Shown here one piece after another: positions 19,717 to 30,326 of a DNA stretch of 53,519 nt. The notes under the pieces are model-generated. The model was not told where the DNA came from. It made no database searches and saw nothing but the letters and a program-made list of their open reading frames with translations. Every line of letters starts with the position of its first letter. Positions within the stretch are counted from its first letter, which is position 1. The DNA is taken from NCBI RefSeq assembly GCF_001311175.1, contig NZ_BBAI01000015.1:1-53519 (forward strand), read 5' to 3'. The DNA comes from Lacticaseibacillus pantheris DSM 15945 = JCM 12539 = NBRC 106106. GTDB taxonomy: Bacteria; Bacillota; Bacilli; Lactobacillales; Lactobacillaceae. The translations under genes and the position numbers were made by a program.

Positions 19717-21206
19717 CTATCCATTTTGCCACTTATAATTTGGGAACAATTGACCCAGGCGCCTATGCTTAATCTCCAAAATTAAGTCGGCAAGTTCAGA
19801 CCAGTCTTGCGATGTTGGTGGATCCAACCAGATAACCTGTGGTGCACTAACTTCCATGGAATGAAAATCTGAAATGTAGATATCAGTATCATCCGTTATG
19901 TTTTTTTTGAATCACGATATGGGCATGATTAAATGCTTTCAATGATTTAATCACATAGTTTGTATATAGTTGGCCCTCAGAAAAATCAACGCAAATGAAA
20001 ACACGATCTTTCATACTCGTCGTTGGAATACTGTTGATCAAACAAAACATGTACGAGAAGTACAAATTAACAATCATTCGTTCACTTAGATCGAATGAAA
20101 TCATATGTTTCAACGCCCCCAAGAAATCACGAATGATTAGGTCAAACGTAGGGTAAAGATCCCGGAAAAAAGTTACCTGTTCCGGACTAATAAATGTCGT
20201 TGGCTCAACATAAAAGGTTGTGAATTGAAGGTTTACTGAAAGTAGTTGGTTGTATAAGTCAGTACTGTGGATATCTGTTCTTTCTGTTAGAACCTCTTTT
20301 GCGAGTACCATCTCTACAAACTTCTTAGAAATAGTAGTGGCCGTCGGAAAGTTATGCTCAACATACTGAACATCATTTAATCCTAAGAAGCCTTGGGTTA
20401 ACAGGAAACTAAAGATATAATCAGCTTCTGCCGTATCTATATGAAGCCGATCTTTTAGACCGTCTTGTAACGTTTCGTACACCGTTTGATAAGTTCTGTC
20501 TCTCAAATTATCGTCTAGCAATTCAGATTGAATAAATCGGTGGTTTTGCTGACGAAGAATCCAAACCTTGAGCAATGTTTCTAACTTGACGACTTGAGTC
20601 GGGTTAAGTTCACCGGGGAAAAGCCCTTCCAGTCGAGCACACAACTCATCACTTATCAGGTTTAGTTGCGGCAAAGGTTTCTCAATACCAGTAAATGTTG
20701 TGTAGTAAAACTGAAAAAGCCGTAATCGAGAAATAAACTCAGGATCCTGATTAACACCTGCAATCAAGTAATAGTCATGGTCATCTAATTCCTTCTTTAG
20801 CTTGCGGTCGTTTTTGTAGAACGTAGACTCTGTTTGGAAATGTTCACGTGCATAAACACTAATCTTAATGTCCTGTTGATCATAGAACGCCCGAAATTCA
20901 TAGGCAGGAAATAAATTTGATCGCCGTAAGTACAATAGATAGATTTTTTTGATTAATAAAAGTTGTAATGTTATGGCCGACAAAGGTTCCCTTCGTAGTT
21001 TCATCAATGAAACTTGGTTCGTTTTCAGAAACCGTAGCCAAATCCTCATTCATAATCACAAGGTATTTATTAAGGTGATAGTTAGTAAGTCCCAATTTCT
21101 CACTAATGCTTTCACGTTTGGCCTTGTGCGATGGTTCCTTGGCAAGCAGCATCAAGATACTTAGGCACGCACTATCCCCAGAGTTCAACATAAAATCGTA
21201 GTACAT
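19717..21206 (-). CDS. Mga/AtxA-type transcriptional regulator inside invertible segment, frame interrupted
   Basis: About 496 residues after correcting a T7 run (20944-20950) and a T8 run (19901-19908). The N-terminal helix-turn-helix region (ILMLLAKEPSHKAKRESISEKLG, NYHLNKYLVIMNEDL) resembles the Mga HTH domain. A long helical middle resembles PRD-like modules. The corrected C-terminus (HAHIVIQKNITDDTDIYISDF through LADLILEIKHRRLG) resembles the EIIB-like end of Mga/AtxA regulators. This family activates surface-protein and virulence genes in Gram-positive cocci and bacilli. The start at 21206 is chosen for its GAGGA site; hydrophobic sequence encoded further upstream is not typical of the family. 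It heads an operon with the MucBP gene and could also control the flanking adhesins. Confidence 0.72.
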
Positions 21207-21486
21207 AAACGTCCTCGCCCCCCTCACTTGAGTCACAAATTGTATAAATACACAAAATGAGACAATTATAACTATATAATACGCCGAATCGGAGCTGAAT
21301 ACTGGATTATCCGTAAACTTTTGACTGTCCACTTTTTCCAAAAATCAAGAAAAACATGACAGTTAAAAAATCTTTTAATTAACCTCTATTGGCCTTACTA
21401 TTGGTCGTAAAGAAGCGCCACCAACAATTTAAAATAATTCGACGTTTTAGAAATTACTCCTGAGTACGGGTAAAAAGTACGACGGA
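21207..21486. other. Upstream region of Mga-like gene within invertible segment
   Basis: This 280-base AT-rich stretch carries several TATAAT-like and A/T tracts on both strands (for example ACTATATAATACG near 21272) but no promoter I can assign with confidence. After inversion it would become the DNA immediately upstream of the giant adhesin, replacing the 38 bases that now separate the left site and the recombinase start. Confidence 0.4.
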
Positions 21487-21515
21487 ATTTCGGTTTTCTA
21501 AGTACACTTAGAAAA
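21487..21515 (-). repeat. Right crossover site of putative invertible segment
   Basis: An exact reverse complement of 16748-16776. The core TTTTCTAAGT-AC-ACTTAGAAAA is at 21494-21515. The central dinucleotide reads AC on this strand against GT at the left site, so the two sites are in inverted orientation, the arrangement that gives inversion rather than deletion. A TATAAT (21519-21524) lies 3 bases outside the core, mirroring the left site. Confidence 0.8.
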
Positions 21516-21528
21516 ATGTATAATAATT

Positions 21529-21569
21529 CAAAAAAAGCACTCCGTACTGAGCTCTTCAGTGCGGAGTGC
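21529..21569 (-). terminator. Terminator of Ig-repeat adhesin gene
   Basis: GCACTCCGTACTG pairs with CAGTGCGGAGTGC with one G-T wobble, and on the minus strand the stem is followed by a T6-T8 tract. It separates the adhesin transcript from the invertible segment, so leftward read-through into the cassette should be low. Confidence 0.85.
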
Positions 21570-21595
21570 CTCTCTATTTTATTCAGGTATAACGA

Positions 21596-24500
21596 TTAAG
21601 AAACTACAACAATAGACGAAGGCGAACTTACGGTCCTATCTGCATTTGTTTCCGCAATCGCGTATGCAGTACCTTGACTGCCTGATCAGGTAAATCAATA
21701 GTAACAACACCATCAGCGGGAATTTCTTCTTCGGCTATTACAACCCCGTCACCATTCGTAACTCGGATTAAATTACCTACATTATAACCACCTTCCGAGT
21801 TTTGACCTGCATTAACAATAATTTGTGTAGCTCCACCTCTTACCCCATCACTGGTAGGCTTAGGTAGAGTGGTTTCTGTTGCGGTTGGTACAGTTGCATT
21901 CGCTGCCGGGCTTTCGGTAGTCCCCTTACTTTGAGTAACTGAGATTTTGTCGCCTGGTTTAAGCTTTGTATTCAATAGAACACTATAGCTACCGCCGTCG
22001 TCAACGATTCCTGTACCTAGTGTTGTACCACTAGAGTTCTTAACAGTGACGGTATTGCCAGCAACTCCAGTTCCTGTTACTGTTCCTGTTACGGTAGAAG
22101 ATCCATCAGTAACACTGGTAAGATCAATAGTCGGTTTGGCAAGCTCAGTGGGTGTCGTTTCCTTATCCTTAACTGTCTTACTTGCTGGTGCGCTAGTTAG
22201 CGTACCATTTGACTCTTCAACAGCGATAGTATCCCCTCCAACCAGTGGTTGGTCAACCGCTACATTGTACTTGCCATTATCGTCAACTTTGCCAGTTCCA
22301 ATGGTGTTACCAGCATTATCGATAACAATGATAGTGTTGCCTGGTGTGGAGCCAGTACCTGTAACCGTCGTATCTCCTTCGGTTAGGTCATTGATGGTTG
22401 GTGCCTTGATTGACGGTACAGCCTGTACAACTGCAACAGATGGATTGCTAGTCTTATTTCCGTCAGTTTCAGTAGCGAGAAGATCATCGCCTTCCTTCAA
22501 TTGACGATTGAGCGGTACGCTGAAAGTCAAATCATTATTCACTTTCGCTGTACCTACAGTCTTACCATCTTGATCGGTAATGTTAATCGTGTTGCCAGCA
22601 GTCGTGCCTTTACCCGTAACAGTTGTGGCGTTTGCGTATACTGGACGATCTAAGGCTGGCGCATGAAGCTCAGTAGTCACTTGAGTTTCAACCACTGCTA
22701 CTGATGGGTTACTAGTAACAGTACCGTTACTTTCAGTAGCAAGAATATCGTCGCCTTCCTTCAGTGCGCGAGTCAATTCAACTGTAAAGGTGAGGTCATC
22801 GTTAACCGTGGCGGTACCAAGGGAGGCTCCGTTCTGGTCAGTAAGGCTGATTGTGTTACCAGCAGTTGAACCTTTACCCGTTACTGTCGTATCAGTAGTG
22901 TACACTGGGCGATCTAATGCAGGTGCATGAATCTCCGTAACCGCTGGTTTTTCAACAACCGCCACTGATGGGTTACTTGTAACTGTGCCGTTTGTTTCAG
23001 TAGCCAGCAGGTCATCACCTTCTACTAATGCTCTATTCAGTGGCACGGTGAATTTAAGATCATTACCAACCGTGGCCGTACCAAGCGTATCGCCATTCTG
23101 ATCAACAATTGTTACCGTGTTGCCGGCAGTTGACCCGGTACCAGTAACTGTAGTGTCAGTAGTGTACACTGGGCGATCTAGGGCTGGTGCATGAATGGTT
23201 GTCACTGTTTCCTTAGTAACTACTGCCACTGCAGGATTACTTGTGACGGTACCGTTACCTTCAGTTACAAGGAGGTATTCATTTTCAATTAGTGGGCGAT
23301 TAAGCTCAACCGTAAAGGTCTTGTCCGTGTTAACGGTTCCAGTTCCAACAACGTTATCATTTGAATCCGTGATTTCAATTGTATTCCCGGCAGTTGACCC
23401 TGTCCCTTTGAGCGTCGTATCAGTAGTGTACACTGGACGATCAATCGCTGGTGCATGAATTTCAGTTGCCGTCTGCGTAGTCACGGTCACATTGGTTGCT
23501 GAGCTGGTGTTCTTACCGTCAGTTTCCACAACGGAGATGATTTCGCCAGTGTTCAGTGCCCGAGTTAATGCGACCACGTAGTTGAGGTTACTACCAACCA
23601 ACCCAGTACCGATCACGTTACCTTGGTTGTCCGTGATCCGGATGGTGTTGTTGGCTGTGTGCCCTTGACCATGAACAGTCTCTGCGGTGTTGTAAACTGG
23701 CGTTGTTACGGTTGGAGCGAGAATCGTAACGGTTTGCTGAGCTTTAACAGCCGCGGCTGTATCCGGGCTAGCGTTGCCCTTGTTATCGCTTTCGATGGCG
23801 TAAATGATGTCGCCTTCTTCGAGGATAGTGTTAACTCCGACATTCCAAGTGCGATCGCTATTAACCGTACCAGTACCGATGACCTGGCGAGCAGAATTTT
23901 CGATGGTAATCGTGTCACCAGCAGTTTGGCCGGTACCAGTAACAATTGTTTGATCGGCGTACACATCATTGATATGTGGAGCGGCAATGGAAACTTCTGT
24001 TGTTTCCAGAACTCCTCTTTCGGCTGGAGCACTCTTATCCGTACCATTCGAGGCAACAGCACTGATAATCTCACCGGCGCGTAGTGCACGATTAATATTG
24101 ATGCTGTAGAGTCCGTTGCGTCGGTGTAACCATAGCCTAGAGCATTTTGACTCTGATCAGTAATCGTAATCTGAGTTCCTGGAGCATTGTTAGCAGCCCC
24201 TGAAACCGTAGTCTCACCAGAATATAGCGGACTGATAGTTGGTTGCTGCAGTTCAACTGGTGCGTGGCGAACCGTAACTGTAGTTGCGTCACTTTCACCA
24301 TCTTCGGCCGTCGTCTGAGTAACGTTGAGTACCGTTCCTTGCTTTTGCAGTGGAATCGTTACACTGTAGTAGCCGTTAGAGTTAACCGTGCCGATACCCA
24401 GTGTTGTCATCCGGTCTTCGTTGTAAACCTTCACAGAAGCTCCAGGGACACCGGTACCACTCACAACAGTATCGTTGTCTTCAACCGGTTGAACCACGTA

Positions 24501-25739
24501 CGGTTTTTGAATGCCTTGAGACACCTCAGCAGGCATCAGGTGGTTAGTCTGCAATGCGGTAGTTGATGCCCAGTTTGAGAATACGTCCCAGTCAATAATT
24601 GAAGTTGGCAGAACCACAGCCCCATCGAAGGAGTAGTTGGAGTCTGAAGGGTCAATGACCATACCAGACTTGTTAACCATATCGCCGACGTTTAAGTTGA
24701 CAGTGATATCAACGGGAGCGTAGGCAACGGTGAGCATTGCCGGGTTGCTGAAAGTAATGATGGCTGAACCGTCAGTATCCTGTGTAATGGTGAAATCACT
24801 GGCGGTGTATTCGTGTGGTGTTCCAAGAATTCCACCCGTAAACGTACCGGTGATATCACTCTTATCTGCTTGAAGAATTAAAGGTGATAATTCTGCAGGC
24901 ACCTTAATTACATATTTAGACGTCGTGGCATCAAGCCCAATCGTTGAACCACTGTAGTCCAAGGTAATAACACCGGTATACGTCCCGTCAGCGTTCTTCT
25001 TAAGGCCATTTACTCCGGATCCGCTAGCGGTGATAGTACCATTGGCAAAGAATGAACCACCAATACCACCTTCAGGATCAGCAGCCACTGCAAGTGGGGC
25101 CATAACAGCCTCATCTGCGGCAGGAGCTGGAGCGGCCACAGCGTCTACCTTCGTAGTTTCACTAGTAGCTGCTGATTCAACTACAGCAGTTTCAGCAACA
25201 ACGTCACTACTCTTTTCTGAGTTTTGTACATCTGAATTTTCTGTGGTTGCTGAAGCGGTTGTAGTCTCGGTTGCCGTGTCAGCAGGTGCGTCGGTCGTTG
25301 ACGCTGCACTTGATGTTTCTGATGCTGCAGATGTAGCAGGAGTTGCAGCAGCATCACCGTTAAGCGCTTTCAAGTCGCTGGCAGAAGAAGAACTTGTTGT
25401 GTCCGTGGCCTCCACCGTGGCAGCTTCAGCCGTCTTTGCTGGAGCTGAACTAGCATCACTCGTTGCGGAAGATGCTGTTTCAGTGGTCGGTGCGGCTGAT
25501 GAAGTAGCAGTAGTTTCAGTTGATTGGTCACTTGCAGCGCTGCTAGTTGCTTCGTTACCGCTATTGGTAACAACTGCAGCTGCAGGAGTATCTACAGTGT
25601 CGGCGCTAACAGTTTCGGATGATGCGAATGCCGATGCACCAAGTACTGAAAAGAATACTGCACATGCGAAAACCCAGCGGCGCCCGGCCTTGAACATCTT
25701 GAAATTCGTTCGTGTAACATCTAAGTGTTGATTATGCAT
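21596..25739 (-). CDS. Secreted adhesin of bacterial Ig-like repeats, frame interrupted
   Basis: About 1380 residues with shifts near 24115 and 21655. The KxYKxGKxW-type signal is slightly degenerate (KMFKAGRRW, residues 14-22), followed by a hydrophobic core and a likely cleavage region near VSADT. An Ala/Ser/Thr-rich stretch comes next (about 35-190), then an N-terminal beta domain (about 190-390), then about ten Ig-like repeats of 85-90 residues with the pattern APALDRPVYTTDTTVTGTGSTAGNT. Four central repeats are nearly identical. In the corrected frame it ends TVSSPSSIVVVS, with no LPxTG, TM segment or charged tail, so wall attachment is unexplained. The start has AAGGAGG. Function as adhesin or matrix component is inferred. 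Confidence 0.82.
22640..23450 (-). repeat. Near-identical Ig-like repeats in second adhesin
   Basis: Four tandem units of about 255-270 bp share the opening HAPALDRPVYTTDTT (last copy YANATT) and the ending TETNGTVTSNPSVAVV. Flanking units of the same fold are more divergent. Such DNA is prone to slippage or recombination that changes repeat number. Confidence 0.82.
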
Positions 25740-27133
25740 ATCGATTTCCTCCTTGTGGGTATTCGTACCCATCTTATAGTATTGTGAATCAAGTAACATC
25801 TGCATCGTTTGAAGGTTATGGCCTTCACCAGTAACACAACCCATAAATATAATTACTCCACCATGCGTCATTAGCAAACGTTATTGCTTTTGTCGTTTGG
25901 CTTATTTAAAGCATAACCTGGCCAAATCAATAACGCAACAAAAAAATTATTAAGTGTTGGATTAAATGACAGGGATTTCAATAACTATATAGATACATAT
26001 TCAGCAGTGTAACCACGATTATGAGATAGTTATTGAAATCCCTTTTTAAAAACATAAAGAAATTTGCTATTGCCCATCAAATCGGTCAATATTAACCGAC
26101 ATGCGTCCAAGTCATAAGGCAAGTACTTACGCTTTTATTTATGCTACGATTATCTAATTAATACTAACAGTCTCCCTCTCGTGGCACTTACCATTACTCA
26201 ATAGACACATAAAACATTAGCGTAAAGTTGTTCAATCTACACTGTCAATAAATGAACAATACTCACATGCCACTTGACCCAGTTCACTTTAGTAGCTTTG
26301 CCCGAAAAAAAAGCTCTCAAATTAGTTGAGAACTGAATGCGCTAATTCAGCTTAATGGCTGGTGTGGAGTATAGATTGTCATCTCTCCCTGCAAAAATGG
26401 TCTTGATTTTAGAAGAAAATTCAACCGTAGAATAACGTAACAGTCAATTTATCGCTGTAGCCTGTACTCTTATTGGTCACTAATCGCTGATTGTCGATAG
26501 CGACCCTTGTTTGCCACACTGACTTAACATCTCAGAAGATATCTCCGTCTTGGTCAAGCGGCGTCCACCAATATCGGTCACAACTCCATGCAATTAACGG
26601 ATACTGTCTGTGATATCAACTCTTTATGCGTGCATAACAATAAATCATGCTTCCTTCACACTATATCCCCGCCCCCATTCATGGATTCAGGGGCCGCTAA
26701 CTGTGACAACATCAATTAGGATCATGCGACCTTCGAAACTACGCCAAAAAAAATTTGATCAATCGCCACGAACAAAAAGCGACAACAAAAAGCGACCAAA
26801 CATTACAGCGGAATTCTTTTTGGTCACAACAAAAAAAAGGCTCTCAAATCACATCACCCTCACGGTGTTGATTTCAGAGCTAAAAAAACGTAGGCTTTTC
26901 AAATTTACCGGCCGGAGCACTCTTTCTAAATTGACTTCTTCGTTATGTTAGAAACACCCTAATAACCTGCCACTCTGGTTTAGCTGATACAGGCATATAC
27001 CCAAGCATTGCCAAAATTAAACTAGGACATAGTAGTTCTAAAAAAAATAATCACTGTTGTTGCGCACCTGCCTCTTACTTTATAGTGCGTGGAATGCCTC
27101 TGATTCCCGAATCACCACTCAGCCCAGAAAGTA
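25740..27133. other. AT-rich intergenic region with hairpins and no clear gene
   Basis: The left part is the 5' leader of the Ig-repeat adhesin, including a small hairpin GGGTA-CGAA-TACCC just before its ribosome binding site. Further right there are several hairpins (25971-26048, near 26310, near 26835-26890). The 17-base A-run plus GCTCTCAAAT motif recurs near 26308 and 26833. A minus-strand stretch near 26500-26590 reads like a short protein remnant (TDIGGRRLTKTEISSEMLSQ). Nothing else in this 1.4 kb has convincing coding character. It looks like decayed DNA at an island boundary. Confidence 0.5.
25971..26048 (+). terminator. Long hairpin with T-tail, no assignable gene
   Basis: An 18-bp perfect inverted repeat (AGGGATTTCAATAACTAT and its complement at 26026-26043) encloses a 37-base loop and is followed by TTTTT. 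It looks like an intrinsic terminator, or the trace of a lost small RNA or element. No plus-strand gene precedes it. Confidence 0.5.
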
Positions 27134-28239
27134 TTAGTCATTAGCAACCTTTTTAAAGGTGAAGTTCATTTGCTCAATTTCGTATAGTTTAATATCCCCA
27201 AGTAGTTCAACCTTTTTCGTGTCAAACAAAACCAAGTCAACCGCGTCAGTCGGGCTTACCGAACTAGCATAAACCATACCATCGACACCCATAGTCTTTA
27301 TTAGGTCACTGATATACTCGGTCGGAACATAATCCACCTCAGAGCGGTTCCGGCCAGTTTTACGTCGCATCGCCTTATCAATGTCAATTAAAATTGAACG
27401 ATTAATCAAATATGACATTTTATCAACTCCAGCAAATGGGCTCAATTCAGCCAATTTATCTAGGTCAACAACCTGTATCGGACTTCTCAACTTAAATGTG
27501 CCTACTGCAACAATATCCTGAATTGATGCCCTAATTTCAACCAGACTCGTTCCAACATCACTACCCAAGTATAAGTATGAAAACCCCGGAGCATTTAACC
27601 GTCCGGCTTTTGATTGCCTTTCAGGAGCGGGGCCGATGGCGGACATACCGTGTAGGCCATTCTTGGATCTGTCAGTATCATTAATTATTCGTGAGCGAAA
27701 ATAATGTGTATCGTCCGCTTCCAGGGAGGTGACCAAGAGTCGCAAAAAAATATTCCAATCGTTCAGTGACCATTAAACTGTTATGATAACGATTTTTTTG
27801 CCGTATTACAGTTTCAAACTCCGACCAGCTCTTTCCAGAAAAGATACCCATATTCTGTTGATACTCGCCATGCAGACTATATAGCGGTACAACTAGGCCG
27901 TGGAGCATTTCCTGGTTTTCATTGAAATAATCCGGCGCAAAATGTTCCAGTAAGAGTTCTATTTCATCTGATTTAAGGTTAAAAATCCCCCATTGATCAC
28001 GAAGGTGAGTCGATAGTTTTTGTGCCATGCGGGTAGAGCCTGTATCATATAAGTCAAAAATCTCGATAAATTCAGACTGAAAGCCTTGAAAATTGACATC
28101 GTTTTGAAGTGCATCCAGATCAATGACCTTATTCAAATGGTCCTTATGTTCTATACTTACGTCACATCGACTCTGTACCAACAGCGCGAATCCATTTACG
28201 AATTTGCTCATCACGAAAACACTCAACACAACATTTCAT
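27134..28239 (-). CDS. RES-domain protein with HEPN/RES-type N-terminus, frame interrupted
   Basis: About 368 residues once shifts near 28165 and at A7 (27744-27750) are corrected. The N-terminus MKCCVECFRDEQI has paired cysteines typical of proteins that fuse a HEPN-like helical domain to RES, followed by a helical part (about 40-165). The C-terminal half is a RES domain: arginine in KAGRLNAPGFSYLYLG, glutamate in SLVEIRAS, YVPTEYISDLIKTMGVDGMVYASS with the conserved serine, and DLVLFD. RES proteins are NAD-degrading toxins of toxin-antitoxin systems. The start overlaps the stop of the sce7725-like gene (ATGA), indicating translational coupling. No Xre/MbcA-like antitoxin is adjacent, so the upstream partners may take that role or the protein may be a defence effector. 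Confidence 0.75.
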
Positions 28240-29163
28240 GAATCCGCCCTCTCGTTTAAATACCTGCCCATAATTTCAAGATGATGTTCGATGGAAAGTT
28301 TTTTTTACTACTCCGAGGCCCGAGTATTGTTGCTGATCATACATGCGTTTAAACTCTACCAATGCTGTGGAATCATTTTGATCGCGATTAAATTCGGGCG
28401 ACTGATACCACTGCATGAACGCCTCCAACGCCTCAGCAAATTTACCCGCGACATTGGTAATATCATCATTTGTAGTGGACACAAAATGACGAATACGTAG
28501 CTGACCATCAGCTCGAAAATATACTATGTGAATCGCAACAGCCTAGGTGCATAGCCACTATCAATGTACTCGGAGCCAATTACGGAGTAGTCGCTGAAGC
28601 CAATATATCCATCCTCGCTATAATACATATGCGTTTCCGAAAAGAACTCATCCTCATTATTAGCGTAGTCAACATTGCGAGGCCGTTTCGTAAAGGCGTC
28701 ATCGAGAACGACCACCCTACTACCATGTGAACGGCGCAAAAATGATCGATTATCAGGAGCAATAACCTTGAGAGCATTATTCAAGGGTTGACTTTCCCAT
28801 TCAAGCTCTGGATGAACCGTTTTCGGTAGTACTACCATAGAATTAGGGCTGTTATATTTACCTAGGGTATCAACTGCTTCCTGCGATGTCCCTATTACGG
28901 CTGGAATAAAAAAAAGGCTCTTGTTTTAACTCATCCACTTCCTCGTCATTTGCAAAAGGGGTATACGGGGTGGCCTGTGGATTTTGAATAACAGCCAGGC
29001 TATGCGATTCCCGCCCAAACAACTGAAGCACCGTCTTTAGCGTACTACTAGCCTTAACGGGCTCGATAATCGGCACTATAGAAGCAGTTAGTGTTCCATT
29101 AGTAATCATTTCGCGTAGGGCAATTAATTCGAACTGCTTTCCACGTAAATATGGATAGTACAT
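28236..29163 (-). CDS. sce7725 family protein, frame interrupted
   Basis: About 308 residues after correction at A8 (28908-28915), a missing G near 28540 and T8 (28299-28306). It opens with the family hallmark MYYPYLRGKQFELIALREM and continues with a beta-strand-rich domain (IVPIIEPVKAS, LAVIQNP, FFIPAVIG). Its corrected end is GVVKKLSIEHHLEIMGRYLNERADS. The sce7725 family is uncharacterised and is named from Sorangium cellulosum, where it neighbours sce7726. Start 29163 has a GGGGG tract 8 bases upstream. It lies 14 bases after sce7726 and overlaps the RES gene by four bases, so the three form one operon. Confidence 0.75.
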
Positions 29164-29177
29164 TTGAGAAACCCCCA

Positions 29178-30132
29178 TTATTTCCGACCCAACATTGCAA
29201 ACAATTTACTGTACTCATTCTCTTTGTAATTTTGAAAGTACACTAGCTCTTTGATACTCATTGGCACTTTTTTTTAAACGCACACTCATGCTGGCGAACG
29301 GTATTTCTTGCTTTTAGAAACCGCAATAAATACCGATGACAAGTCTCTACATCCATTTTCTCGAACCACATCTGACAGGCCCGATAATAGTCAAATTGGC
29401 TGACATTAGGCAGAGTATTGTAATGTTCCATAAGCGCAGTTTCATACTCTGGCTTCCGCAAAATTTTGAACATGGAGGTTTGATTAAGACCACTCAAATG
29501 CTCATGGGGCTCGATTAGCGTGCTTAATGTCTGCCGATTTGTTAACTCAATCAGGCCGACATCCGTTCCCTGTAATCGTTTTCTTAGCACATCCGCATGG
29601 GCTTTATCGGTAACAATCGAGACATACTTAAAGGCTTGGTAGTAACTAATGATTTGACTTGGTAAACGTTCAAGATTATCTAATTCTGTCTTGATCTCAT
29701 ATACCTGACCGACACCATTAATGATCAAAAAAAATCCAGAATTGATCCACCCACTGGTAATTCTCTGATTGCAGTAGAAGTACGGACACTGTGCCTCCCT
29801 AGTAATATCTTGTTGAGTAGTGTGTTCTTAAAGAAATACTCATTACGGTATCGCTTAGACATCAGGGCGTATGCCTGATCGAAAAATTCACCATTAACTA
29901 TGAAAGAGTCACTTTCTTGCTTGATCTGGTCAATAAACGAATGCGATGAATCATCGACAAGCTTTCTTAGAGTCGAGGGAGAGAACAGGCGACTCAATTT
30001 TCTGTTACTTATTTCCACGATGCCACCTCCTAAACATTCCGATATGCAATCGTTTACGACTACCAAATTATACCCAATACTCGTCCTTCTGAACAGCACC
30101 GACCGCAAAGTTTTAAGCTCTTGTTTCTCCAT
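29178..30132 (-). CDS. sce7726 family protein, frame interrupted
   Basis: About 318 residues after correction at A8 (29727-29734) and T8 (29268-29275). The central motif TAIRELPVGGSILDF, LIINGVGQVYEIKTELDNLERLPSQI is the sce7726 family signature and has a nuclease-like D...ExK spacing (D in LDF, EIK), reminiscent of PD-(D/E)xK enzymes; nuclease activity is only inferred. The C-terminal half is helical. After the last run the frame continues VPMSIKELVYFQNYKEN to a stop at 29178-29180. It is the first gene of the sce7726-sce7725-RES operon. Start at 30132 lacks a strong ribosome binding site. Confidence 0.75.
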
Positions 30133-30260
30133 AAATGCCGCGATATTAAGGCCATTATCGTGGTTGTTACGTGGCTTACATTAGCGTAAGTTATCCGATT
30201 TTACACAAAAAAATCATTAGTTTTCAGACAATTAATCAATTACTTTAATTCAAATGCAAA

Positions 30261-30289
30261 AGACGCCAACACTCTACGTGTTGACGTCT
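30261..30289 (-). terminator. Terminator downstream of antiporter gene
   Basis: AGACGCCAACAC pairs with GTGTTGACGTCT with one mismatch; the minus strand continues with TTTT. It ends the leftward transcript of the antiporter. Confidence 0.8.
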
Positions 30290-30326
30290 CTGTTTAATCA
30301 TAAAACCGTTTCACGCGTAACAAACC

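Noticed and set aside
25030-25731. 233-codon plus-strand frame opposite the Ig-repeat adhesin
   Set aside because: It is an Ala/Ser/Val-only product antisense to the Ser/Ala/Thr-rich region; composition is fully explained by the real gene.
26610-26951. 113-codon plus-strand frame in the gene-poor region
   Set aside because: No ribosome binding site or recognisable domain, and it crosses a hairpin with A-runs; likely chance.
27134-28239. Classical RES-Xre toxin-antitoxin pair
   Set aside because: The RES part is present, but no Xre/MbcA-type antitoxin gene is adjacent; the partners belong to sce7725 and sce7726 families.
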